Shown: positions 23,844-37,968 of the stretch, piece after piece
Layout: the number at the start of each line of letters is the position of its first letter
Numbering within the stretch: the stretch's first letter is position 1
Assembly: GCA_013396915.1 (NCBI GenBank)
Contig: VWZL01003435.1
Span: 59,944-123,943 of the forward strand
Origin: Stercorarius parasiticus
Taxonomy: Eukaryota > Chordata > Aves > Charadriiformes > Stercorariidae
Length of the DNA: 64,000 nt
Direction: 5' to 3'
The notes under the pieces: model-generated
Database searches by the model: none
The model's input: only the letters and a program-made list of their open reading frames with translations
What the model was told of the DNA's origin: nothing
Translations under genes and position numbers: made by a program

Positions 23844-26364
23844 TTTTTTTTTTCCTTCTCCCTTTATATTGCGTGTGCATATTCTTTTTTTTTTGTTTCC
23901 ACATTTAGAGATACAGTATCTATCTTTTGAATTATTATAAAGATGGCTGTTTATTAATAACTGAAAAGTTACTCTTTTTATCTTTAAACATACTGATCTG
24001 AGTCTAATACTTACAATCTTAGGTTTTGCACGCATAGAACTGATGCTTAACTCTCCAGTCCTTCCTTGCACTGCTGCAGTGTTTCAGGAGACAAAGTGAT
24101 GCTTTAAATAAAGCACAAATGTTCTTGGTAGATGTCAAGTGACTGTCATCTCTTGCATGTATATTTCTGCAGTGGGTCACATTTACTTGAAGAAAACTTA
24201 GATTATTAAACTGAGTCGCATACAATAAAGTGGTTTAGAATTGGATGTCTCACTACTTATCTTTCTCGCTCTATTATTTCTTTGTCACCATCACCTGTGG
24301 TTTCTCATATAAAAAAAAATTAATTATATTAATGCCAATGTGTAATCAGTAATGATTTCAATTCTTGCTAGGCACCTAGGTGCTGTGGCACCAAACATCA
24401 TTTTGTTTTAGAATTACCAGGCAGTAGTTAGTAACACTGAAAGTGGCTAGTGATTTTGGTTATGGATTTGTACTAATTTGAAAATATATATAGGACAGAC
24501 ACACCCTCCTTAAGTCACGTATCCCTATAAATAACGATAACAAACAGCATGAAGGAATTAACGATATTGAATGCACACACATCATTAAGCATAACATAGT
24601 TGTTCTGTCCTTGGTCTTCCTGTTTGAGCTTTGCTGTGCTAATAAACATAAAAAGATGACATGTAGTTTTGACCTTACAAAGAATACTTTAAGTCAGACC
24701 AAATCAGCTCATGCTGCAGCCAGTCCAACTACTGACTTAAAGCTCTGTGCAATTCTGAGCAAATACATGATTTTTAACAAGTACGGCAGGGTGACATGGA
24801 TGGGGGTTGGTTTGTGCTTCTGTGAATACAACTGTAAGTGACTTTGCCTTCCAGCTTTTTCTTGCACCTTTCTAGACATGTATTAAGGGGTTTGTCTAAT
24901 AACACTCTGCCTTAGTTTGAGCTCAAAATTGAGTATTTGCTGTAGAAAATGTCAAATTCTGAAACAGTTTTTACTTTCAGGTGGGTCAGTGACCTAAAAG
25001 TCTGTTTCTTAGATTTCCACTGGTGAAGAGAATATTAGAAGTTTTGTAGGTGGCATGATGTTCTTACCATGTGTGACATTATCCACCTTCAAGGACAGCT
25101 TCAGTAAGCATTTTACTTAGATTTTTTTTTTTTCCTTACAATTTTAAATCAAAGCCCTGAATTTCACTGAACAATTGAGTTTGCTGAAGTAGATTATTTT
25201 TTTATAGAATATAGGCAAGTTGCAGCTGGGATGCAAATTTGTATACCGATTTATTTATTTATTTCTTCTGTCAAAAAGAAAGACTAAGTTATATTTGCAT
25301 AAAGAAAATCTTGAAATAACATAAGATCAATACTTTCCTGTCCATTGCAAACTTTGGGGAATTAAAAACAAAGTCCATCAGATGCCAGACTGAAAATACA
25401 GCTGTCCCAAACAGCTTGGGGGAGGAAGGAGGAACGGTAGGTCTTCCTGGACAGTGATGCTCTGGGAATAGCTGTCAAAATACATTGATTGTTTCTGGAC
25501 AGCCTCTTCAAAGGATTTCCACTCCATAAAATCAATAATAACCATTGAACAATCTTAAATTAAAATGACAACTCAAAGTTTTTTAGGAGTTGGTGATTCA
25601 TTCTTTAAAATTATACCCAAATTAGTCTTCTGTATTTTTATATAACAGAAGGATATTAAAAAAAAAAAGAGGCAACCCCCTTTCTTTAAGAAAGTCAGCT
25701 TTTTCAGTTTTATCTCATCAGCTTTTCCTGATTCAGTTTTGTGAATATGGAAACCTTACTGCATTTAGTATTTGCTAATTTGTTCCGTGTAGAATTTTGT
25801 CACTTGTTTCTCTCTTGTAGTTTTTTGGGCATCGATGTTTAGCTGCGCTTTAAACCGTTAATATGTGGTAAATTGATAAATTTTGTACTGGTTTGCAGTA
25901 ATTAAAATGAATTAATTGAGCTGCTCTAGTGTTTGTGCTAAGTTAGTACTTAATAGCTTTACCACTCAGTTTTCATGATTCTACAGCTGTAATTGCACTT
26001 TTAGATACACAGATAAAGTGTTTCTTTTAATTATTTTTCCTTTTAATAGCTTAACGTTTGAGCAACATTTTTTGGTTGAGTACAATTTCTCCTGCTCCCT
26101 GGCACTTGTTGATGGTACACAAGGAAGATGTAAATATGTGTACGCTTTATACATAGGAAATCACTATAGTTTTTGCTTGTTGAAAGAGCGGTGTCGTACA
26201 TGCATTTTTGGTACTAATGTAACTAAGTATGGTCACAGCGTATGAATGACTCCTTCATGTATAGCTACTCTAATAGGAGCCAGCTTAGCGACGAGATGCA
26301 GGTTTAACTCAGTGTTACGTCTGCTTAAGATTTTTTCTTTTTTCAAAGTTTGTTTTCTCTTCTT

Positions 26365-27080
26365 TGTTCACGTGTTGCACCCCCCTGATTATCTTTGTGG
26401 CCTCCGCTGAACACACTGCAGTATGGCAGTGTCTGTCTCAAACTGGGGGATCCCAAACTGGCCACAATATCCAGATGTGGTCTCGTGGGTGCTAAGCAGG
26501 GAGAATAATCACTTCTTTCCACTTGGTAGCCACACTTCTGCTAATACAGCCTGATATGGGTTTGGTCTTCTTCACTGCAAGGCACTGATGACTCATGTTC
26601 AACTTGTCTACCAGGACCATCAAGTCTCTTTAAAGATGTACTTTATCCAGTTCCTGCCTAGGCTGTGCTGTTGTGTGGGGGCTGCATCTGCCTTTTTTTG
26701 AACTTCTTGAGGTTCTTGACAGCCCGTTTCGCCAGCCTGTTGACTTTACTATGAATAATAGCTCTGCCCTCCAGTGTTTTGGTCACCGCCATGAATTTGA
26801 GCGTGCGCTCTATCCTATTGTCTAGGTTTGTTAGCAAAGCTGTTAACAGTTTCAGCCTGAGTTTTGATCCCTGAAGGATGGCGCTAGTACGTGATTGGCC
26901 GTTGGACTTTGTACTGTTGATTACAACCATTTGATTCTGCCAGTCTAGACAATTGCCACCCACATCACAGTCCACTTATCCAGACCATATCTCAGAAACT
27001 TGGCTATAGGGATACTATGGGTCATTCCGCCAGAAGCCTTTCTGGCATGTTATCATCAAAAGGATGTGACAGTATGCTTC
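26365..27080 (-). mobile_element. Old CR1 LINE ORF2 fragment (reverse transcriptase region)
   Basis: Read on the minus strand, this follows the CR1 ORF2 gene from the post-RT region back through the C-terminal domain. On the plus strand the reversed landmarks appear in order: GATTATCTTTGTGGCCTCCG, AAACTGGCCACAATATCCAG, GAATAATCACTTC, CTGCTAATACAGCC, ACTCATGTTCAACTTGTCTA, then after a decayed middle TGATCCCTGAAGGATGGC, TTGGACTTTGTACTG and CCACTTATCCAGACCATA. Many stops and indels are present. The CR1 3' terminus is absent on the left, so the 3' part was deleted or has decayed beyond recognition. Boundaries are approximate. Confidence 0.85.
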
Positions 27081-30000
27081 ACTGTTTAACAAAATAATTA
27101 TATTTTGAGGATAAATACACTTAAAATTTTACAACATATTTATCCTTACCCAGAAAAGCAGCAAAACTTCCTATGTGGAAAGCTTGGCTTTCTCAGCAAA
27201 GATAAAGTTGGGTTTTTGTATAATTATATCTCTGTAAGGGGGGGAAAAGTCTTTGAAGTCTCTGCGGGAATCAATCTCCATAAAAATTTAATAAGTATAC
27301 CACCTTGCTGTTTTAATTCTGTGGGATCAAATGAAAAAATGCAGAATCCTTGGTAGCTCAACAAGTTCTAAGGTGTATCTTCCTGTTTTAGTGAACTTGA
27401 AGCTCTTCATCAAAATAGGGAAGAAAAGGAAAAATGAAAGGTTAAATGTTTTTGAGGATCCAGCTGTGGTTTGTAAGCTATTTCTGAACTTTTAAATTGA
27501 ACATGGGAAATAAGCAGTGGGGCAATTTCTGGAACTATTAAACAGGGCAGTGGCATGACTATAGTTTTATGCAAGATATCTTCCGGATTTTAAGTAACAA
27601 GTTAAACAGCAGGAGACATTAATGATATGACAAAAAGTTTTTACATTTCTCCTATGAACTCATGTAGTTGCAGTTAGGAAAATACGTCATGCTCATTTAT
27701 TAAAAAAAAATAAAATTCAATCTGTTGAAATATTATTTGTTTTGTTTTCTTAGAGATCAGTTCAAAACATATTGTAGACGTGTTAGTTCAGTAAAATACT
27801 CAGTTATGTAAAAGAGATGCTACATAGTAAAGCATTGTGAATCTATTCTCCACAGAAGAAGAAAGGGGGGGGAAAAAAAGGCATACCAAGGAGCATGTAA
27901 GAGAATTTAGTAGGGCAGAAAGGGAAAAAGCAGGAAAACATAGATCTAGTGTTGGTCAAGTGTAAGTAAGAGTTTGAGACACTATAACAGAATTGTTAAT
28001 ATTTAATCTTTTTCTCTAAAAGATGCAAAAAGGATCTAATGTCTAGTGGCAGTCTATCAGATGTAATCTTTTATCACAATTTACAATAACTCATTTATTT
28101 TCTGACCTTTCAAGAGGAAAAAGTAGAGATGTTGCTGGTCAGTATGTAGTGCACCAATACTGCTGAACTGAAATACAGCCAAAACAAAGTCCCATCTTTG
28201 CCTGAAATAATCTTCACCTTATCCCCTGTTCCATTACCTGTAAGTCTTGCAAGTGTATGTCATCCTTTATGGTTTTGTCTTTTTTTTTTTTCCTAGCTGC
28301 AACAAAGTTTCCACACCCCTTTCTCTATAGCATAGTTGAAAATGAAGGGGCTTTTTATTAAAAGAAAAAAAAAAAGGGGGAGGGAAGGGGGTGGTCAGAA
28401 CTTTAAAACACCTCTTTTTGCATATAGCATAATGCTATACATCTGGGTCATTCAAGTTATCCTTCAGTTCAGGCTGAGCTCTGGAGTTTATATTCTGTCC
28501 TGCATTTTCATTAGTTATTTTTTGACATGTCTCCAACATAATTGTTACTAGTAATAAGTTCAGCTGAACACTTCTTTTTAAACTAAAAATTATGATTATA
28601 TTTTAAGCAGTGAGTATATTTTAAGTAGGGTAGTATTTTCAAAGAATGATTTTTGTGATAGCATGTTGTCAAGAAGAGGTATCTTAGCAAACTTTTTTCC
28701 TCAAGAGGTAGCGTTTTTAGCCGAAAAAACACACAAAGTTGTTTTGGTTTGGTTTTTTCCCTGAACTATATTCATGCAGGTGCAATAAAGGTTGTGTGTG
28801 GCAAAAGTCTAATGTCAAGCTCTCTGAAATTTGTCCTAGCAAAACTGGTATTTCCTCGTTCAGGAAGTTATTGAGAATCAACAGTGAAACAGGAAGTTAA
28901 CTCTAATCAGCGACCATGGTGAAAATTTGTCTAGGAAATAAGATTTCCTGTGTATTGTTAATTCTTTTAAGCATAGGAACTTAGAGGCTAGGAGCAACGC
29001 ATGTTTTTCTTGTACAGGTTCTGATTTTGTTCTTGTGAATGGCCTTAGTCAGAGTAGTGTTTCTCCAATCAATATTTCTCTTTTTCACTTATCACATAAA
29101 ATATGATAGGAGAACCACTGTCTGAAAAGTTCATCTGGGGATTTTAACAATCTACTACAATTCATTATTTCAGAAACTGTATTCCAAAACTGTGATTTTT
29201 AACATTAAGTCATGTTGTAAATAGAGGTGAACTACAGTTTTGTAGATTTCAGGTTTATACTCTCACTGTTTAGGGATTTTTTTACTATCATTATTTTTGC
29301 TTCTTGCTCTTTCCCCCCCCCCAAAAAAAAATTTTTTTACTGGCACACAATGTGAAAACTCACTAGATTAGAATCCACATTTCTTTAGACTTGTTGGTTG
29401 TTATTTTTTTTTTTCACCAAATATACCCCAGTGAAAATAAATCTCATTACACTGAACAACTGACAAATACAAACTGTTCTAAAAGGAAGAGCATATTTAA
29501 GCATCAAATCTTTTTATATGCCTATCAATGTGAGTCACATCTGTTCAAATGTGTGAAGCACATCAAAAGCTTTCATTAGTGCTTTGGGTCTCATGGTGTA
29601 ATCCTTCTTTGATTAGTAAGATTAAATGCCCATTGTCAAATGCTGATGGAGTAGAAAGAATGCATTTCAAACCTGAAAGGTCACCTGAACATAGGGAATT
29701 CCTTATCAAATACTAAATCCGTGTCCGTAGGGTGTGAATTAATGGTTTCTCAACAGCTCACACCACTTCAGGTGCATTCTAACCTTCTGTCTGTGCCATA
29801 GATACTACTGAAAAATGCTTGACAGTGCAGTTGACTTCCGTATAGAGTCCCCATGCAAAACTCAGGAGTCCACTCCAGCCCTGCTCAAACATTTGGGATA
29901 CTACTGCTGCTGACACACTGAAGCAAGGCTTTTAACTGGTGTGCTGCAGCTTTGGCCAACAGGGGTAAAGTTAAATGTGAGCATTCGTTTCAGCACGTGT

Positions 30001-33000
30001 GTGTTAATGTTGTATGTCCTGTATGTTTATAAATACTAATTTCTCATTGGTAAGTAATTTCTATTTTCTCATTAGAATTTCCCTGAATGAAAAACCTTTT
30101 TTCTGAAAGGTTGCAGTAGCGGTGATGAACCCTTATTCACATCAAAATCTTATAGGTGTGAATTTAAAGCATGTAGCTCAAGAAAAACCTGTTGTAGGTC
30201 TGGTGCCTTCATTTGGAAGATAATTTTGAATATTTTGTGACTAAGGATGCAAAGATAATAGGCAACTCTCATCTCATTACTGAAGGTGAAGCCAAAGCTC
30301 ACCTTTCAAGGCTACAAAAATATTGCCCAGGACAGGATTTGGCATAATTTCTGAAAGAATGGCATTTGCTGTGGAACTTGGCATTGGTCCTTCTGTATTG
30401 TGAATGGTGGATGGTCTAAGCACTCATCTGGTGCACAGGCTTATATGACCAGGTGGTCCTAATGGGAAGAGAAGAGGAATTTGACTAACTTCATACTTGC
30501 CAGTGCTCAAGGGTTTCTTTAATTAGTACACAGTGTTTTCTCCACTCCATTAAGTGCCAGTGAAAATCATATCCCTTCATAACATGGAATTGAATCACCT
30601 GTCTTTTTGCAAAGGGCAGTCAGAAGTGTTACAAATTAATTCCTCAGCTCACTAGTCCTCTTGTAGGTCTGTTAGAACCTCTGGAAAAGAAATGCAGAGA
30701 CTTTCATGATCAGTTCTTTGCCACTGTCTGCATTTTCCTCAACTTTCAGCCAGACAGGAGGTTTGTGGCTGGGCTGCCAAGTGTCAAAAGTCTGCAACCC
30801 TTCTCTCAGCTTCCTTTAGTAGTAAGAAGAGGAGGTTAAACATTGATCTTATTATAAAACTGACATTAGGCTTGACAGCTTCAAGCTGCCTGGAAATGGA
30901 GGTTTGTACTTGTTGACTTGCAGTTCTGAAAGCTTCACTGCCGGCGTAGTTTCACAGAATATCTGCGTACGCTAAAATTCTAAGTTGTTGATGTCGCTCT
31001 TCCCATGGACCGTTGTAACAGTGTGTCCCTTAATTGTTCCAAAATCAGTGCATTCCTTTTGTGTGTGATAGATGCCATCTTGTATTTGAAACAGCTTTTC
31101 AGCCAAGTTTATGGGAGATCTAGGATTCTTTGAACAAAGACTGATGAGTAAACTAAAAAAGGGAAATGAAGATATGCAAGGAAATGTAGAAAACCTCCTG
31201 TGGCTCTGAAAAACTACTTGCAATAAAATTCTTAGTATTACTTTTATCATAGCATGGGGCTGAATTACTAATGTAGAAAGACAGAGTACAGTATTCTTAA
31301 ACACGAGATTTATTGTTTCCCTTAAGCATAATTCTTGTAGGAAGAAGGTCTGTCTTAAATTAGTGTGATCTCTGTATTGTTATGCTTTCTCCGCTGTGAT
31401 ATTTCAGTTCAGGTATTTTTAATAAAGATTTCAGGAGGAAGTTATGAAACTTATAGTAAGTTTGAGAACATAAAATGTATTTTCACCTTTTATGGTGGTT
31501 TGCAGAATTATTGTGCGGATCAGTCGAAGCTTTCTGCCTGATGGTGAAAGGAAACAGCCCTTGCTCTGATGATTAACCTAAGAACTGCTTTGTCATTTGT
31601 GATACCTTAAGAATATTTACCGTTCTATTGATGCAAACTTTTTAACGTGTCCAAATTCTAAAGTGAAAAGTCAATTATCAACAAACTGTATTTTGGATGA
31701 CATGACACAATTTTAAACTCACCAAAAGCAGTGAAGAAAACCTGCTTTTAGAGCAATTACCCATTAAGTTACTTTAGAGTCATTATCCATCTTTCAGAAT
31801 GGATTTTGAACAGTTTCTGCTTTTTATTTTTTTTACTTGCTTAATCTTTAAATAAAGTCACAGCTAGCGGTAGCAAAAAAGCTGAATAAATACTGAATAA
31901 ATACCCAGTGGGTACCTTAAACCAAAGAGATTACTTTGAGCTAAAACTGTAACATCCCATGTACAATCTTCATGTGAAGGAGGGGAAAAAGACTAGTTCT
32001 TTCATTCTTTCTTGTGATAAGGCGTTATCCATCAAGTGCCAGTTAATAGGAGTTGAGGAACTTTCTTGGAATATTCCTTAACAGTGACTATTACTTATGG
32101 TATCTCTCGCTTTCCTTTTGGTTGTTCTTGTCAACAGATTTAATTATGATCTGTCTCTTTCTCCCTTCTGGATGTTTATGATTGTTCAGAAAATGTTTTT
32201 TAGAGAAGATGGAGGTACAGATAATCTACAATCCGATCTTCAGATATCTTTGATCATCTGGATCTGTGGATGTCATTTAAGTTGTTAATATACCCTGGCT
32301 TGGATCTAGGAAAACAGATTTCAGTTTTCTGTTTTGGTAAGTAACAGACAAAAGAGACTTAAAATATATGCTGACATCTCAGGTAGACAGCTGTATCCCT
32401 TTCAGTGTAACAGCATAAAGCTTGTATTTATTTTTTTTTAAGTGATCCTTATCATGTGAAGGGTTAGTCATTTGAGTCTGTTACCTCCTTGATCTTCCAG
32501 CTTTCAAAAATACTAAACTGAAATATCTAAAATACAGCAGAACTAATAGTTTTCTGTCCTGAAAATCAGAAAAAAGAAAGATGACGTGCATTGCTCCAAC
32601 TTTTCAAAAGCTCATTGACAGAAACCACATAAATTTAGGAGGACATGTACAAGTCCTGCTTTAGTACCTGAAAAGTGTCTTTGAAACTATGATTTGCAGT
32701 GAGAAGTCTTCTAATGATTAGTGTACACTTTTGTGATGTATGCATACACTTGAGTGTACTAAGCACTGATGGGACTAATGCATTTTGGTATCTATATGTC
32801 TTAGATATAAATAAATTTAATGTGTAAATTTCCAACCTTAAATTTATTGACAGCATATCCCACACACTGGCCTTCAAGGCATGGTGAATTGTGGAAGGAT
32901 TCTAAAATAATTTAAAAGACAATTTTTATTTCATTGTTTTGGGGTTTTCTTGGGTACATGAATATTAGAAGTGATCAAAAGTTTTGGACAGTAAATAGTC

Positions 33001-34177
33001 TGGAGATAGTGCCATGAAAAGTAATATAAAAATGAAGTGCATTTGCTGTCTGGGATGTGAGAGCCTACAGTACTGTACTGAAGCACGATACAGACACAGA
33101 TAATGCAGGCTTCCTATTTATCTTTCAGACAAACAGATGAGAGAAAGCAAAAATAGAAGAGTTGCATTAGGAGACAGAACATAAGTTTGGTACCTGTTAG
33201 TCTGCTTTCTGAAAATGGAGCTGAAATTTCACTTTGGTTACAAAAGGCCAGATGAGAGTGTGTCAGGGGTTCTTGGTCTATCTTGATGTTGAGTTCTGAA
33301 AGCCTTGTAAAGAAAGAAGGGCCAACCTGTTAACCAGCACAGATTAACTAATATAATAATTTCTAAACACATTTCTAATAGATTTCTGAAATACCACTTA
33401 TGAAACCATCTTCATTGATGATATTGAAAAAGTATACTATTTGATTTATAGAGAAATCAGCTAAGTAAATCTACTGAATTAGTGCTGTACAATTCCATGC
33501 TCCATTGGAGAGGCTGGAAAGAAAATAAATGCATCATGAGGGGAGAGAACTGGAAAAGGTGGAGAACATGGGATGAGAACGAGAAAAACAAACACCTTGT
33601 GTAAGGGGCTGTGTTTGTAGTGTGGAAAAGGTTGATGAAGATGGAAGGCAATGTTGTCTCAGAGACGAGTGAAATTTGAAAAAGATAATGCGGTCTTTAC
33701 ATATGCAGAAGGCAAACGTTATTTCTGTTGTTCTGACTGTTGGTTGCTATGGTAATAAAAAAGGTTGACCAGTTAGTTGAAATTCAGTAGCTTTAATATC
33801 TAGCTACTTATTAAGCTGAACATTGAAAGACAATGTCAGAAGAGCAGGGACATCTATTTTGTTAATACTTGTCAATTTTGTGTGTATTTTTATCCTCTTT
33901 AGCCATATTTTCAAATCCCTAGAATGTTGATAATGTCTTTTTCCCGCTGTTTCCTTTACTTTTGTTTCCAGTTTTTTGTCGTTCAGATGTACAAATTGTT
34001 TTCTTTTCCTCTGGACATGAAGGATGTTTGTTTGAACTACTTTGAAAAGTTTCTGTTAGAGAAGTTTGTCTTTTCTAAAATGTGCAAAGACTGTATAACA
34101 GTAAATTACAAACACGCCTTTCATGAGTGGCTTTAATGAGGGCCTCTATATTAACACGAGAACAGGCAAAAAATGAG

Positions 34178-34210
34178 CTATACACAGCTGTGTTCTGTAG
34201 CTGTGTGTAG
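34178..34210. repeat. 12-bp hairpin with one wobble
   Basis: CTATACACAGCT at 34178-34189 pairs with AGCTGTGTGTAG at 34199-34210, with a single T-G wobble and a nine-base loop. The stem is too short for a typical microRNA precursor. Confidence 0.6.
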
Positions 34211-37200
34211 TATTGGCAAAGAACGACCAGATGAGATGGGCCATTTTTATTACTTGCGACTTTTGGAGTGTTTTTTGTTTTAATACATTTTTAAGAGAAA
34301 CTCACTGCGTTTGTCAGTTAAAATACATTAAGTTGGCATGATGCAGTTACTTCAATGTATTTTATATCCATCATGTATTATAACTGCAGCTTAAAAGCAG
34401 TGGCATTTCATATTGATGGCAGGATGACTCCATGTCAAGTTTAGAAGTAATGCCTATGTTTCTTGTGAACTCTGCAAAAGTAAAATGTAATTCTGACTTT
34501 AGTTTGGAAGGTATGCACGTGTGTTTCTCAGGTAAGCTATCTCCTATACAATATCGGTGTCTCTCTCCCACTGTCAGGGTAAACATCACAGCCTTAATTT
34601 AATCTTAAAGGCCAGTCCTTCAAAATGGAGTCTAAAATGAAGATCACAAGATTGTAGGCTAAATTGAAATTTTGAAAGGATATTACATTTTGGGCTCGCT
34701 TGATTCAACTTCAGGTTTTTGAACTACTTAATTTATTTTTACATGATGCTTCCAGACTCTTCTTTGTTAACAGAAAAGCTGAAGCTATTGTTGATACGTT
34801 TTTATAATCCAGTCTTCTGGTACCAGGAATAGAGAAATCACAAGGGTCAATCTTACCGTGGTGTTTCATACACATGATAATAGAGAATGTCTATGCTTCA
34901 CAAGCCTTTTGTAGTTGCTTTTATGTCTCTCTTATTTATTTATTTATGTATTTTTAATAGCCCTAAAGAGGTTGATAGAATTGTAAAAAGGTAATTCAAA
35001 TATTAGATAACTTTTTAGGTATCAGAGGTATGTATTACTGCTTTGAAGTGAGTTGTCACTATTGAGTAAAAATCAATTCAAGTTTTATTTTCTAAATTTA
35101 TTTAAGGAAAACCAAAGCTAGTATACAGTATATTCCAAATTCTGGACAGAAATGTATCTCTTGTAAATGGAGCCTTAGGCTTGCAATGTGTGGTGTGGGT
35201 TGTTTCTTTGGTTTGGGTTTTTTTGGTTGGTTTTTTTTTTTTTTTTAAAGTGTCAGTCTGCTAGGAGAGATAAAATTGTTCTGTTGAGTTTTACTGGGAT
35301 AGGTTTACTTTGTACATTAGCACTGAGTTCCAGTGTCAGAGAAAAGTTAAGAGAAACAACTCTGCTTGTTCCCTGAATCAAACTTGCATAATAAGATCAA
35401 CTACAATTCTTTCATCCCTTGTGTAGGAAGGGTGGAGGTGAAGCCGACTACTCTAATCTTTCATTAGTGTTCATTCCCTCCCTGGGTGACCGTGCTGCAT
35501 ATAGAATGCTTATAAAAGCATTTTGCTTTTAGAAAGGCAAAATGTTGCTTCTCTGTTCAAGTGGAGGAATGTCTGGGAGTGCAGACTGCTTCAGTAATGG
35601 AACAGATGTCATTCAGCGTATCTTGTGTGTGCTCTGTCACATTCACCCTTTCCACTCTGGGAAGGAACTCCATACAGCTACAGTTTAAATTCGGAAACAA
35701 CCCCAAGGCATTTGAAAACAGTGGGGTGTTAAGCAGAGCAGAGAATGGGTGCTCTACAAAGAATTTTCCATTAGCATCACAGAAAGCTTTATTTCGGTTT
35801 TAGTGCTCTTAAACTACTTCTGTTAAAATTTTCAAAGTAACACATGGGAAGAACAAATGAAAACTGGGATTGGTAGAACATAACTGTTTTAACCTTTCAT
35901 TCTAACATGCAATAGTATCTCTACCATAAAAGGGATGTAGATTGTTCTCAACAGCAGAGCTTTGTTGAAGGTTTCTAGTTTCTAAACCACTATGGAGTGA
36001 AGTTACCATTTCACTTGGTTTTGCTTGATTTTGTGTGTGTGTGCAATGTTCCTTACTATAATAGAGTCTCTACAATTACTATGTCCATTTCTGAAATAAT
36101 GCCGTATTATATGCAGCTGTACTAATTATATTGTTATACCTCCTTATTGCAACTTGCTGTGCTTGATAGCCTAGTGTTTTTTTGAAGTCCCAGTGCATTC
36201 ATGAATCCAGTAGGTAATAATCAACTATCTCATTTGTGCAACAGCAGATGACTTATTTAGTGGCTGAAGTTAACAGTGTCAGTGAATTTCTTGGGCTAAG
36301 TTTCAGGAATTTTCTAAATATAATTCTTTAAAAGAAAAAAAAGCTACGGTTTTGACAATATTATTTTAAAAACCAAATGCAATAGAAATCTTTTCAAGTG
36401 TGTTGATTTGGAAATCCTGACTAATTAAGGGGAGGGAAAAATAATGAGATATGAAATCGTGAGATTTTAGTGATTTTGTGAGCAGTAATTACCAGTAGCT
36501 AACTCAGATTTTCACATCTTTATTGTCAGCTATGCATCTTAATGCGATAGTGAATTATCCTTACATTGTGTACTACTTTGTGTCATGAGCTTATTGTTTC
36601 ACACTAAGCGAGCGGGCTAAATGCTCAAGTTTATTCAAGAAAGTTGGATGAAGGAAAACAAGAGGTTGATGACACATTAGATTTCCTTGTACAAAATATA
36701 TGAAGAATGCGTTGTCCTCACTCTTGCTTGATTCATAGGTAGTCCTCCTTAGGTTCCTGTGAAAAAGCTTAGGTGGCGATCAGCCATACCTCTGAGAATG
36801 TTCTTAACAGGGGAAGGACGTACTTTGATTCCTGTAAGACTTGGATCAGTCTGCCTTTGGTGGCTGTAACGTGTCTGTGCAAAGTTTTTGAGAGCGGTTA
36901 TAAATAGGAGCCCCTGTATATGTAAAATATAGTGTGGGAAGGATAACTTGTTTCTACCTTAAGTTATGATGTGGTCATACTGTTTCAAACATTGAAAGGT
37001 CTATTAGAAGCATAGAAAAGACAAAAATAATGACTCTTTTTTTCCCCTAATGTTATAATGGGGAACGATTACATGACAGATTAATTAGTCCTACATAGTT
37101 ATTTGTGGAAGAGACATATTCCTGACTTTATGCCAACACTTAATAAAGCTTTTCTGGTGTTCCTAGAAGATGCCATATTGATGCACGTATTCCATATGCA

Positions 37201-37953
37201 GTACCCATGAGAATTATGTCTTTCATTTGAACTTCATATCTTCTCATGTATGAGAACTGCAGAAGTGAATCTGGCATGTTTCAGACTCTGAGCTCTTTTC
37301 CAAGTAATCTTTTTTCACGCTGTTTTGAGTGTTTTTTTTCAATAGCCACGCTTTTACAGCATCCCAGGTGGTACACAGAAGTGGTGTCAGCATCTTTTTG
37401 TTATTGGTGTCCAGTGCTGCTTCACCTGGAAGTGGTAAACCATACCTGTGTTTATCTAGGAATTATTTTCATGTTTACATTTAGATGGTAGAATATTTAC
37501 AACAATGTGTCCCCTTTTCAAAATGTTATTTTGGGGGGCATTTGTGTGGTTGGTTTTGGTTTGTTTTTGTTTTTCTTTTAATACTTGATGAGGGTCTGTT
37601 GGGCTACTGATGAGCTGTTTCCTAGTTCCAACCTGAGCATAATGTTGAACTTTGAAAGAGGTGAGGATGATTTAAGATGGGGCACAAGTGAAATCATCCC
37701 TATGGTCTTGATGCGGTGTTGACTACTGAATGTACAAGATTTATTTTACCAGGTCATCTAATTCTGAAAGCTGCTGTGTCTCAAAGTTAATTACACTGCA
37801 GAAAGGTACTCAGTGGGTGCGTGTGGGTGCTAAGACAAATTCCTAAATAAATAAAAAAGCACCTGCTGAAGCTTCCATGCTTTTTGTTCTATTTTTATAA
37901 TAGTGCTTAGCTCTCCTGCTTTCTCTGAGTCTACCTGATTGTGAAGTCCTGTC

Positions 37954-37968
37954 GTGCCCTCTGGTGGA
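37954..37968 (-). promoter_or_regulatory. Candidate CTCF binding site
   Basis: The minus strand reads TCCACCAGAGGGCAC, which fits the CTCF core CCACCAGRGGGC at every key position. No other CR1 or repeat wording surrounds it, so it is probably not repeat-derived. CTCF sites act as insulators and loop anchors, and the motif orientation here is minus. Occupancy cannot be judged from sequence. Confidence 0.45.

Larger units (their letters stand above)
16793..26364. other. Unique AT-rich non-coding DNA
   Basis: More than 9 kb without an identified gene or interspersed repeat. It holds a CTCF-like word at 17,065-17,078, a T-rich tract at 18,301-18,326, hairpins at 19,280-19,300 and 23,817-23,843, an A/AAAG tract at 23,567-23,614 and ATTT repeats near 25,249-25,264. 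A minus-strand open frame at 18,574-18,972 (about 132 codons) has no recognisable family. Confidence 0.6.

Noticed and set aside
28373..28395. G-quadruplex candidate
   Set aside because: Three long G runs are followed by only GG, so it misses the standard four-run rule.
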